A DNA stretch of 64,000 nucleotides, taken from assembly GCA_963696075.1 (NCBI GenBank), contig CAVOJD010000029.1, positions 248,001 through 312,000 on the forward strand, given 5' to 3'. Made by a program: the position numbers and the translations under genes. Below the pieces are notes generated by a model. It was not told the DNA's origin. It saw nothing but the letters and a program-made list of their open reading frames with translations, and searched no databases. The stretch comes from CAJQQK01 sp963696075. Lineage in GTDB: Bacteria > Pseudomonadota > Alphaproteobacteria > Rhizobiales > Hyphomicrobiaceae. Positions 27,332 through 34,599 of this stretch are shown here, piece after piece (position 1 is the first letter of the stretch; every line of letters begins with the position of its first letter).

Positions 27332-27822
27332 TGCTCGCCAGACTCTTCCCGCATCCCCTGCTGACACTGGTGCTGATTGCCGTCTGGCAGATGCTCATGA
27401 ACACCGTCACGGTCGGATCGATGGTGTTCGGCACCATTCTCGGCGTCGTGGTACCGATCATCACGGCGGCCTACTGGCCCGATCGCCCGCGTCTCATCAG
27501 ACCGCTCAAGTTCCTCGAATACTGCCTGATCGTGCTCTGGGATATCATCGTCGCCAACGTGATTGTGGCCGGCATCATCCTGTTCAAACCGAATGCCACG
27601 ATTAAATCGCAGTGGGTTACCGTTCCCATCAATCTCAATTCCGCCGAGGCGATCACCATGCTGGCCGGCACGATCACCATGACGCCGGGCACCCTGACGG
27701 CGGATGTGTCCGCCTGCGGCCGCGCCCTTCTCGTCCATTGCCTCCACACCGACGACCCGGAGGCGGTTCGCGACGAGATCAAGGAGCGATACGAAAGACG
27801 CCTGAAGGAGATCTTCGAATGA
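27331..27822 (+). CDS. mrpE: Na+/H+ antiporter subunit E (MrpE/MnhE)
   Basis: 163 residues. Two or three N-terminal helices are followed by a cytoplasmic domain with TITMTPGTLTADV and LLVHCLHTDDPE, typical of MnhE. Role: a structural subunit needed for assembly of the Mrp complex. It starts inside the mrpD stop and overlaps mrpF by four bases. Confidence 0.93.
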   Translation: MLARLFPHPLLTLVLIAVWQMLMNTVTVGSMVFGTILGVVVPIITAAYWPDRPRLIRPLKFLEYCLIVLWDIIVANVIVAGIILFKPNATIKSQWVTVPINLNSAEAITMLAGTITMTPGTLTADVSACGRALLVHCLHTDDPEAVRDEIKERYERRLKEIFE

Positions 27823-28088
27823 TCGAATTTGCTCTCACCTTTGCCCTCGTCTGCTTTGGCCTCGCGCTGCTCTGCAACCTTTACCGGATCGTCAACGCGC
27901 CCGGGGTCGGTGACCGTGTTCTCGCTCTCGACACGATGGTCATCAACGCCATTGCACTGATCATCATTTACGGCATCGTCGAGAACACGACGATGTACTT
28001 CGAGGCCGCAATGCTCGTCGCCATGACCGGATTCGTCTCGACCGTCTCGTATGCGCGCTTCATGCTGCGCGGCGACGTCATCGAATAG
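27819..28088 (+). CDS. mrpF: Na+/H+ antiporter subunit F (MrpF/MnhF)
   Basis: 89-residue subunit with three membrane helices. GPxVxDRVLALD appears here as NAPGVGDRVLALDTMVINA, the hallmark of MnhF. ATG 27819 overlaps the mrpE stop by four bases. An upstream open frame exists but lies inside mrpE. Confidence 0.92.
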   Translation: MIEFALTFALVCFGLALLCNLYRIVNAPGVGDRVLALDTMVINAIALIIIYGIVENTTMYFEAAMLVAMTGFVSTVSYARFMLRGDVIE

Positions 28089-28098
28089 GGAGGGGGCC

Positions 28099-28536
28099 AT
28101 GGCCGCGTTACTGATACAGACCACCGTCGCCGAGTTGATTGTCTCGTTCTTTCTCGTGGTGGGCGGCATCTTCGGGCTGGTTGGCAGTTACGGTCTTCTG
28201 AAGCTCGATGATCCGATGCAGCGCCTCCACGCCCCCACCAAGGCGACGACGCTCGGTGTCGGTGGCGTGCTGATTGCCTCGATGCTCTCATTCCTGTTTT
28301 TCGAAGGCCGCCTGTCGTTTCACGAGCTGCTGATCACGCTGTTCCTGTTCATTGCAGCCCCCGTCGTGGCCCAGTTCATCGCCAAGGCCCATATGCACCG
28401 CCACGAGTTGCCGAAGACCGTGCCGCCCACCGGGACCGGCAAGCCCTGGGCGGAATTCGACTACGACGAACCGCACGAGGCCCCGGGCACCATCCCCGTG
28501 CCACCGCCCGTATCGAAGACGAGCGATCAGACGTGA
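28099..28536 (+). CDS. mrpG: Na+/H+ antiporter subunit G (MrpG/MnhG)
   Basis: 145 residues with three helices and the MnhG motif LDDPMQRLHAPTKATTLGVG. The hydrophilic C-terminal tail of about 45 residues (proline-rich) is longer than the minimal domain. ATG 28099 is preceded by GGGAGGGGG, a strong ribosome-binding site. Last gene of the Mrp operon. Its stop lies in a strong hairpin. Confidence 0.92.
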   Translation: MAALLIQTTVAELIVSFFLVVGGIFGLVGSYGLLKLDDPMQRLHAPTKATTLGVGGVLIASMLSFLFFEGRLSFHELLITLFLFIAAPVVAQFIAKAHMHRHELPKTVPPTGTGKPWAEFDYDEPHEAPGTIPVPPPVSKTSDQT

Positions 28537-28562
28537 GGCCACGCCAGCCGCGGCGGGCCTCA
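28534..28562 (+). terminator. Stem-loop at the end of the Mrp operon
   Basis: TGAGGCC (including the mrpG stop) pairs with GGCCTCA, and inside it CGCC pairs with GGCG around AGCCGC, with a single A bulge. It is very stable but has no T-run, so it may terminate poorly or protect the 3' end. Confidence 0.45.
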
Positions 28563-28856
28563 AGCGGCCGATCGATGCCGCGCGGTTCGGGCCGCTAGTG
28601 GCTGAGGCTATTCTTTCGGAAGATGGGGCCGTTTGTGGTCAAACACGGCGGCACTGAGTATTGACAACCGTGAGCGGCTAGTTTTCTTAGCGACTTCATA
28701 GTTGAGTGGTCTGCTTGTGGGTCACTTGGGAAAGTATTGATGCGCGGGGCGTCGCGCTCACACGTCGTTAGTCTTGAGCGCGATTGGGGGGTAGCGCGAT
28801 GATGGTGCCGGCAGTACCGCTGGCGAAATAAGAAGTAATACCGAGGGAGTTCCGCG
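28563..28856. promoter_or_regulatory. Non-coding region upstream of mucR
   Basis: About 290 bp without a credible gene. TTGACA at 28661-28666 is a good -35 element but has only a weak -10 (TTCTTA) at 17-bp spacing. The AT-rich patch 28680-28710 is the sort of site MucR proteins bind to autoregulate. That link is inference. Confidence 0.4.
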
Positions 28857-29267
28857 ATGTCGGATCAGGTCGCGAACAATGGGCTCATCGAGCACACGGC
28901 GCGCATTGTCGAAGCTTACGTGTCGAACAACCAGATCGACGTCAAGGACCTGCCCTCCCTGATTGCCGAAGTCCATGCCGCCTTGGGCAAGGTGGTGAGC
29001 GGTGAACCGGCTCCCGAACGCCAGGAATTGAAGCCCGCTGTCGCCAAGCACAAATCGGTCATGCCCGACTACATTATCTGTCTCGAGGACGGCAAGAAGT
29101 TCAAGTCGCTGAAGCGCCACCTCAGAACGCATTATGCGATGACGCCTGAGCAGTACCGCGAGAAGTGGGGGCTTGCAGCGGACTACCCGATGGTCGCACC
29201 CAACTATGCCCGCGAACGCTCCGAACTCGCAAAGAAGATGGGCCTCGGTACACGCCGCCAGCGCTGA
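28857..29267 (+). CDS. mucR: MucR/Ros-family zinc-finger transcriptional regulator
   Basis: 136-residue regulator of surface polysaccharide, motility, virulence and cell-cycle genes in Rhizobiales, acting by binding AT-rich DNA. The N-terminal oligomerisation region (residues 10-45) and the zinc-finger block DYIICLEDGKKFKSLKRHL are typical. The metal ligands read C75-x2-D78-x9-H88-x3-H92. The second Cys of Ros is replaced by Asp, as in some MucR paralogues. The conserved MTPEQYREKWGLAADYPMVA follows. Monocistronic. Possibly autoregulated through the AT-rich upstream DNA. Confidence 0.94.
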   Translation: MSDQVANNGLIEHTARIVEAYVSNNQIDVKDLPSLIAEVHAALGKVVSGEPAPERQELKPAVAKHKSVMPDYIICLEDGKKFKSLKRHLRTHYAMTPEQYREKWGLAADYPMVAPNYARERSELAKKMGLGTRRQR

Positions 29268-29675
29268 GACGCAAGGCGCAACAGCCAGCCGCGCGAGGCC
29301 TCTGCAGGCACGCCCTCAACCGATACTTTCACTTGATCACAGCCCGCGCCTCGGCAGCACCCGTTGACGCGTGCCCGGGCGGCGGCGGGGACAGAGCCTC
29401 TTTAGAATAAACAAGCCGTCAATTTCGAGCGCCGGCAGCGACGCGCGATAGGGCTGCGCACTCCGCAGACGCGCAAAAGGGTAAATCGGCATCCTTAATA
29501 TTAATGGTTTAGCCGAACCGTCCTCGCCATTTACTTCGAGAATACGCTTGGATCACCGCCGAGGCCCGCCGGACCTAGTCAGTTCGTGCAGATTGTTCGA
29601 ACCCCGGCGGCCTTGCATTCAAGCATTTCGATTGCGCGGCACCCTGCGCCGGACCAGCATTGGAGACCGACGAAG
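29268..29675. promoter_or_regulatory. Long non-coding region before the DnaA-domain gene
   Basis: About 410 bp with no credible gene. A local AT-rich island centres on the palindrome TTAATATTAA (29495-29504) with TGGTTTAG following, in otherwise GC-rich DNA. It is a plausible binding site for MucR or another AT-preferring regulator. No DnaA box with the TTATCCACA core is seen. Confidence 0.4.
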
Positions 29676-30095
29676 ATGACCAGCGGAAGCATTGAAACGA
29701 ATGGCGCGAGCGAGGCCTGGAACCAGGGCCTCAGCCCACGCGATGAACCCGTTCTCGCGCGCGAATTCCTCTACAACACGGTCTCGACCGTATTTGAGAT
29801 CGACGGCGCCCTTCTGGCGCAGCCAAGCCGCGGCCGTGCCCGGATCGCCCTGGCGCGCCAGGTTGCAATGTATCTCGGCCACGTCGCCTGCGGCTTGAGC
29901 CTGACCGCCGTCGGCCGTGTGTTCGATCGAGATCGTTCAACCGTCGCCCACGCCTGCAAGCGTATCGAGGACAGACGCGAAGAGCACGACTTCGATGCCG
30001 CGATCCAGATGATGGAGAGCTCCGTGCGCACCATCGTCAGGACATCCGAGGCATTGCGCCGCGATCTCGATCTGGCCGAGCGTGGTGATGTGTGA
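29676..30095 (+). CDS. Orphan DnaA C-terminal (domain IV) DNA-binding protein
   Basis: 139 residues without the AAA+ domain of DnaA. Residues about 50-110 match DnaA domain IV: ARQVAMYLGHVACGLSLTAV is followed by GRVFDRDRSTVAHACKRIE, the helix-turn-helix and signature loop that contact DnaA boxes. It could compete with or modulate DnaA at its sites, or be a transcription factor. This is not known. ATG 29676 is chosen where usable sequence starts after a purine-rich AGACCGACGAAG. It overlaps the next gene by four bases, and the two form a pair. Confidence 0.85.
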   Translation: MTSGSIETNGASEAWNQGLSPRDEPVLAREFLYNTVSTVFEIDGALLAQPSRGRARIALARQVAMYLGHVACGLSLTAVGRVFDRDRSTVAHACKRIEDRREEHDFDAAIQMMESSVRTIVRTSEALRRDLDLAERGDV

Positions 30096-30613
30096 TGGGC
30101 ACAAACAAGAGGTTCGTGCGCAGCATCGGTGACAAGGGACCGCTCACCTGGCTGCATCAACGCCGCGACAAGGAGGGCAACCCCTTGATCAGCGCCGAGG
30201 AGCGTGACGCCGGCGAACGTCTGGCAAGCGACTTCCACGCGGCAAACCTGAACCCCAAGGTGACCGCGAGCTGGGACGGCCTGGCCGCCGAGCGCCATAC
30301 CCGCCGCGGGCCGCCGGGGTTCGCCATGGAGATGAGCGAGCGCGTGCTTGCGGCAAAACTGCGCTTCGAGGCAGCCCTCAAGGCGGTCGGCTCCGAGCAT
30401 GCCGGCATTCTGATCGACGTGTGCTGTTTCGAACGCGGGTTGACCGAGATCGAGCGTGCTTCCGGCTGGCCGCAGCGATCAGGTAAGGTCGTCCTTCAGC
30501 GCGCCCTGCGAGAGCTTGCCCGCCACTACGGCTTGATCCCGAGTGACGCGAAGGTCGACGATCGAGGCCACATTCGCACCTGGGGCACAGCGGATTTTCG
30601 CCCCAAGATCTGA
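30092..30613 (+). CDS. DUF6456-like protein, partner of the DnaA-domain protein
   Basis: 173 residues starting at GTG 30092 (or ATG 30095). The C-terminal half (AERLASDFHAA to IERASGWPQRSGKVVLQRAL and a final HYGL) resembles the helical domain called DUF6456 in alphaproteobacteria. Its likely helix-turn-helix segment (LTEIERASGWPQRSGKVVLQ) suggests DNA binding. Overlap with the DnaA-domain gene implies stoichiometric production. Function unknown; replication or cell-cycle control is a guess from its partner. Confidence 0.75.
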   Translation: MMGTNKRFVRSIGDKGPLTWLHQRRDKEGNPLISAEERDAGERLASDFHAANLNPKVTASWDGLAAERHTRRGPPGFAMEMSERVLAAKLRFEAALKAVGSEHAGILIDVCCFERGLTEIERASGWPQRSGKVVLQRALRELARHYGLIPSDAKVDDRGHIRTWGTADFRPKI

Positions 30614-30667
30614 CGCACATTCTGGCGGAAAAGAAAACGAGGCCGGCGGTGTTCCAAGGTCGAGGAA

Positions 30668-31087
30668 CTAGCCGGCCGCCATGGCCTGGGCTTCCGTCCG
30701 GATCCGCTCGATCATCGACTTGAGGCCGTTCGAGCGCTGCGGCGTGAGATGGTCGCTGAGACCCAGCTCCCGGAAGATCTCGACAGCGTCGGTGGTGAGG
30801 ACCTCATTGGGCGGATGATCATCATAGATCGCCTTCAAGATGGCGATTAGCCCCTGGACGATGTGCGCATCGCTCTCGCCGCGAAAGCGGAACCTCGCCT
30901 CACCGCTCTCGTTGGCCGGGTCGACCACCAGCCAAACCTGGCTCGCGCACCCTCTGACCTTGTTCGCATCTGACTTTTCCGCCGGATCGAGCGGCGCGAG
31001 CTGGCGGCCGAGTTCGATGACGTAGCGATAGCGGTCCTCCCACTCGTCGAGGAGTTCAAAGTCGTCCTTGATGGTCTGCACTGACAT
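30668..31087 (-). CDS. sufE: SufE-family cysteine desulfuration protein
   Basis: 139 residues. SufE accepts persulfide sulfur from the cysteine desulfurase SufS and passes it to the Fe-S scaffold. The active cysteine lies in NKVRGCASQVWLV. ATG 31087 is preferred to the upstream start at 31102 because MSVQTIKDDFELLDEWEDRY is the usual N-terminus. The other suf genes are not in the window. Convergent with the DUF6456-like gene, 55 bp away. Confidence 0.93.
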   Translation of the reverse strand: MSVQTIKDDFELLDEWEDRYRYVIELGRQLAPLDPAEKSDANKVRGCASQVWLVVDPANESGEARFRFRGESDAHIVQGLIAILKAIYDDHPPNEVLTTDAVEIFRELGLSDHLTPQRSNGLKSMIERIRTEAQAMAAG

Positions 31088-31147
31088 GAGGGGGGCGATC
31101 ACACCTGAGTTGCTGGTTTCCTCACTCTAACTTAGGTCCGATCGCCC

Positions 31148-31552
31148 TCAACGGCCAGGGTAGACATCGCGGCGCATCGACGTATCCGGCCAATAGTGGC
31201 GTCGGTCCGTATCGTTGAGTGTGCCGCGCTCATAGCGTTGATCGAAACGCTCAGCCTGGCCGCGGGGCGGCCATTCGTTGGAGCGGTGAGCGTCGGCGCG
31301 GCGCCGGTCCGCCGGATCCTGGCCACCACCAAATCCCGGCACCTGGATGCCCGCCTGCCGGCCAATCCAGTTGACCGCGAAGGCGAGCTTGTGCTTCAGC
31401 GCCTCGCCAATTTCGCCTGAGGCATCACATGTCTTTGGATAACGATCGCAGAAGCCGTCGCCACTGCCGGTCCCGGCGACATGAGAACGCGGCGGTCCCG
31501 GCAAAAACAGCAGGATCACCAGGGCAACGACCCCGAGACGAATAAGAAACAT
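31148..31552 (-). CDS. DUF5330-like secreted or membrane-anchored protein
   Basis: 134 residues. An N-terminal hydrophobic helix (LIRLGVVALVILLFLPG) is followed by FCDRYPKTC, with two cysteines that could form a disulfide, and a charged C-terminus. The pattern matches short alphaproteobacterial proteins annotated DUF5330. No function is known. Divergent from the peptidoglycan-binding gene. Confidence 0.78.
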   Translation of the reverse strand: MFLIRLGVVALVILLFLPGPPRSHVAGTGSGDGFCDRYPKTCDASGEIGEALKHKLAFAVNWIGRQAGIQVPGFGGGQDPADRRRADAHRSNEWPPRGQAERFDQRYERGTLNDTDRRHYWPDTSMRRDVYPGR

Positions 31553-31627
31553 GACCGACCTCTACGACGCAACATGATCTCCGGCCCCGCTAGAGCTGGA
31601 CCTGGAGATCACAAGAGGCCGACTTGG

Positions 31628-31643
31628 TTAAGGAAGTGTTTAC
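31628..31643 (+). promoter_or_regulatory. CtrA-like box, one mismatch
   Basis: TTAA-GGAAGTG-TTTAC differs at one base from the CtrA consensus TTAA-N7-TTAAC. It lies just 5' of the peptidoglycan-binding gene (ATG 31655), close enough to overlap its ribosome-binding region, so it would more naturally act on the divergent promoter or as a repressor site. Confidence 0.35.
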
Positions 31644-31654
31644 GCCGCCGCGCG

Positions 31655-32335
31655 ATGATCGATCCTGTCGCGATTGACGATCGAGCGACGCCAGTGAACC
31701 GGCGCAAGCTATCTGGAAGGTATGCCAAGATGAGCCCAGCGAAGATGCGTTTTGTCCTTGCCGTCTCGCTTATCCTGGGACTTGCGACGACGTTCAATGT
31801 GCTGGGCCATGGTAATGGCGACGGGCGCAGCGCCGGCGTGGCAAGCGAACAGCCGGCCCGCCCTGCGCCGTCGGCAGGCCAGGGGCCGGCGGCAGGGCCC
31901 TCGGCCGACGCCGAACGGGGACATTTGGCCGCCGTGCGACGCGAACTGATGACGCGTGGCTATCTCAAGACGCCAGGGGCAGGTGCCCTTGATGCCCGGA
32001 CACGGGCTGCCATTCTTGCCTTCGAGTACGATCACGCAATGACGCTCACCGCGGCACCGGGCGAAGCGCTGTTAAAGAGCCTCATCTTCGAGGTGGCACA
32101 ACAGGCAAATGAGGCCGGCGAACGGCCGATGACGCCGGCAGCGAGCAAGTTCATTGAAGAACTCCAGCAGGCACTCGCCCGCGTCGGCTATGCCAAATTC
32201 GCTCCGACCGGTCGGATCGACGGCGCAACGCGGTCTGCGATCCGCGCGTTTGAACGCGCCCGTGGTCTTGAAACCACAGGGCGCATCTCGGCGGATCTCG
32301 TCGACAGCCTCGGCCCCGCGCTGGCGGTGCGCTGA
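31655..32335 (+). CDS. Membrane-anchored peptidoglycan-binding-domain protein
   Basis: 226 residues starting at ATG 31655. A short cytoplasmic stretch precedes one membrane helix (MRFVLAVSLILGLATTF, about residues 29-45). After a Pro/Ala-rich linker come two PG_binding_1-like helical repeats: LAAVRRELMTRGYL with ARTRAAILAFEYDHAM, and LQQALARVGYAKF with TRSAIRAFERARGL. It should be anchored in the inner membrane and bind murein. The frame is open further upstream (31481) but that region is arginine-rich and not credible. Function unknown. Confidence 0.83.
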   Translation: MIDPVAIDDRATPVNRRKLSGRYAKMSPAKMRFVLAVSLILGLATTFNVLGHGNGDGRSAGVASEQPARPAPSAGQGPAAGPSADAERGHLAAVRRELMTRGYLKTPGAGALDARTRAAILAFEYDHAMTLTAAPGEALLKSLIFEVAQQANEAGERPMTPAASKFIEELQQALARVGYAKFAPTGRIDGATRSAIRAFERARGLETTGRISADLVDSLGPALAVR

Positions 32336-32627
32336 CACGCGTGCGGGACCGGTCTTGGTGGCGCCGTTTTCGCGATTTCACCAGGGGGCCAGCCCCGCTC
32401 GAGCCGCCGGGAGCTAGGCTGTTTTATTCGGGTTTCGGTGCCAACGGTGGCAGCCACGTCCGGCCCGCGCTGAAACCGGAAATGATCCAGAGGCGGGAAG
32501 CTGGTATAGCCGCTGAGACCGAGACGACGCCCCATGAGGACAACCGGGCGTCGGCTTATGAGACCGCTCATGACACGGGGTCGCCAGCCCCGCGACAAGC
32601 CGTCGTCGCAACAAGGACCTGCCGGAC

Positions 32628-32975
32628 ATGCGCCTCAAGACCGAATTCTGGGTGCACGCCTACATTCGCATTTGTGCCAATGCGGGCTGCTCTGCCTTCG
32701 TCGTCCATCACGGCGATGACGACGCCGGCGCACCATTCGTGAAGATCAATCGACTGGACGGCTTTGCGCAGCTTTACGGCCCCGCGCCGGCAGGCATCAC
32801 GGGCGGTGACGATGGGCAACACTTCTGTGTCATTTTTGATGGGGACTGGCGCCCCGAATCCGATATCGACACCTATGTCGCCTCACAGGCCAAGTTCGAC
32901 ACGGACCTGTGGTTGATCGAAGTCGAGGATGCAAAAGGGCGACACTTCCTCGATGAGTGGCTCGTGACCTTTTAG
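32628..32975 (+). CDS. DUF1491-family protein
   Basis: 115 residues of a small conserved alphaproteobacterial family: MRLKTEFWVHAYIRIC is followed by GAPFVKINRLDGFAQLYGPA and a C-terminal DLWLIEVEDAKGRHFL. No signal peptide or membrane helix. Cytosolic, function unknown. AAGGA precedes the ATG. The roughly 290 bp before it hold no gene that I can support. Confidence 0.85.
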   Translation: MRLKTEFWVHAYIRICANAGCSAFVVHHGDDDAGAPFVKINRLDGFAQLYGPAPAGITGGDDGQHFCVIFDGDWRPESDIDTYVASQAKFDTDLWLIEVEDAKGRHFLDEWLVTF

Positions 32976-32989
32976 GCCGGGTCGGTGCG

Positions 32990-33005
32990 TTAAGGTTTTG
33001 TTAAC
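32990..33005 (+). promoter_or_regulatory. Perfect CtrA box
   Basis: TTAA-GGTTTTG-TTAAC matches the full CtrA consensus TTAA-N7-TTAAC. It sits about 100 bp upstream of the small gene at 33104 and 15 bp after the DUF1491 stop, so cell-cycle control of the small gene is plausible. Confidence 0.6.
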
Positions 33006-33103
33006 CAAATCAGCTCCCTTGTGACGATACGGCCGATATGTCCGAAGACGGAGTAATGTGTGTGCGGTCGAACCAAGAATAAGGCCATTCCGAAAGGCGA
33101 AGC

Positions 33104-33313
33104 ATGGCTAGGATCATCCCCTTGAAACGCGACGTTGAGCCGTCAGGCGACGACGCTCCTGGTCCGCAGGGATGTGGTGGCGAAAGCGCACAGATCATTC
33201 TGTTTCCCGGCGTACGCTATGAGCGTTGGCATGAGGAACGAGAGATTGCACCCGCCAGCCCGAACCGCGACCGCTCAGGCCAACCGACATATCGTGACTG
33301 GTTGGACATTTAA
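33104..33313 (+). CDS. Small conserved alphaproteobacterial protein
   Basis: 69 residues with no membrane helix. The core AQIILFPGVRYERW resembles a short motif in many small hypothetical proteins of Rhizobiales. GAAAGGC precedes the ATG at normal spacing. A perfect CtrA box lies upstream. Function unknown. Confidence 0.7.
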   Translation: MARIIPLKRDVEPSGDDAPGPQGCGGESAQIILFPGVRYERWHEEREIAPASPNRDRSGQPTYRDWLDI

Positions 33314-33361
33314 GGACTGCGACGGCACAAGGTCGTCAGGAGGCATGAGGCTTTATGAGCG

Positions 33362-33937
33362 TCATTGCAGCGATTGGCAGCGAAACGCGCCTCTCTGTTC
33401 GTCTGCCTGACGGCGAAAGGCATGACCTTTGATGGGCGCGCGCAGGATGGCGAGCCCCTCCGCATCAGGCAAGGCAACCCGCGGGATTGCGGGCCCGGAC
33501 TGAGGCGTACTGGCCGGGCTGGCATCGACGAAGAGATTGCCCGGTGGCACCAGGACAAGTTTGACGTCCGTCTCCCGCACGTCCTTGCCCGCGACATAAT
33601 AAAAATTCTCCCCTTTGCGCGTATAGAGTGACAGGCTCCAGCCGAGCCCCGGCAGATTGGCCGTCAGCCCAACCCGCGCGGTCGACGCATCGTAGCGGCA
33701 GTAGGAATAGAAACTGCCGGGGGTAAAGAACGGCAACGGCTGGTTTTCCGGTGTTACGGCATCCGCGAAAACGACTTGGTTGATCGGCAATTCTCCCGCA
33801 AGCGCTGTGAAGGCCCGGGATTGCGCGATGTTGGCGCCATAAAGCGTTGCGGCGATGTGGATCATCGCGCCGGCCACGAGAGCACTTGCGATGAGCTTCC
33901 ACTCTACCCCAATCATTCGAAGCCACTTCATCCGCAT
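33362..33937 (-). CDS. DUF1254-like membrane-anchored protein
   Basis: 191 residues. One N-terminal helix (LIASALVAGAMIHIAATLYG) is followed by a periplasmic domain with FYSYCRYDASTARVGLTANL and GWSLSLYTRKGENFYYVAG. It resembles the short DUF1254-related proteins that accompany DUF1214 genes in Rhizobiales. Its gene overlaps the DUF1214-like gene by 10 bp, so the two are probably made together and may form a complex. Function unknown. Confidence 0.78.
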   Translation of the reverse strand: MRMKWLRMIGVEWKLIASALVAGAMIHIAATLYGANIAQSRAFTALAGELPINQVVFADAVTPENQPLPFFTPGSFYSYCRYDASTARVGLTANLPGLGWSLSLYTRKGENFYYVAGKDVRETDVKLVLVPPGNLFVDASPASTPQSGPAIPRVALPDAEGLAILRAPIKGHAFRRQADEQRGAFRCQSLQ

Positions 33938-34599
33938 GACACCCGCGATATTGTCGGCAGGACCCGCTGGTTTTCCCGCGGCACATCCGCAGCGCCGATT
34001 TGGTTGAGAACTTCAAGGACAAGTATCAGCCGGCCGCCCCGGGGCGTTGGCAGCCAGTTGCCGGGCCGGGCATCACGCGCCGCGTCGATCCGGAATGTGC
34101 CGTCAGCCCGGGCAACGATGGTCGCCGCGTTGAAGCCAAAGCGGTTCGACGGGTTCGGGATCAGCCGTCCGTTCCGGTTGAAGACATGAATCCGCCACCA
34201 GCTCGCGTTCGGAACCGGTCCCTGGATCGCATAGTGGCAGGAGGAATGCAGGCGCCGGCCGGCATCGTCACGGGCGGCTTCATATCGTGCAATGAACGTC
34301 GCGCTATAAGGCAGTGTGCCAAGCCTGTTGTTGCGGATGACACTGTAGGGATCGGCATCAAGCTGTCCGGCATGGGTCCACCGAACCCAGGGGCCGACCC
34401 GCTCGGTGTTGAGAGCGATGCCGTGCGTGCTCGCATACCAGCTCGTCGTGAGCCCGCCGCCAACTGCAATCACGATGAAGACCGTGACCCGGGTGATCAG
34501 GCCGATGACGGCTTGAACACCGCGCTTGAAACGCGTGAACCGCTCACTCGCGATGGAACCCACTGCAAAACTAGCGGGCGCGGATAGGAACGAACGCAT
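33928..34599 (-). CDS. DUF1214-domain membrane-anchored protein
   Basis: 223 residues. One helix (VIGLITRVTVFIVIAVGGGL) is followed by a DUF1214 beta-domain: GPWVRWTHAGQLDADPYSV, YSATFIARYEAARDDAGRRL, WWRIHVFNRNGRLIPN and a C-terminal GNWLPTPRGGRLILVLEV. Its start lies 29 bp inside the 3' end of the PBP1A gene, suggesting co-transcription with it. A role at the cell envelope is inferred only from context. Confidence 0.82.
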   Translation of the reverse strand: MRSFLSAPASFAVGSIASERFTRFKRGVQAVIGLITRVTVFIVIAVGGGLTTSWYASTHGIALNTERVGPWVRWTHAGQLDADPYSVIRNNRLGTLPYSATFIARYEAARDDAGRRLHSSCHYAIQGPVPNASWWRIHVFNRNGRLIPNPSNRFGFNAATIVARADGTFRIDAARDARPGNWLPTPRGGRLILVLEVLNQIGAADVPRENQRVLPTISRVSCG

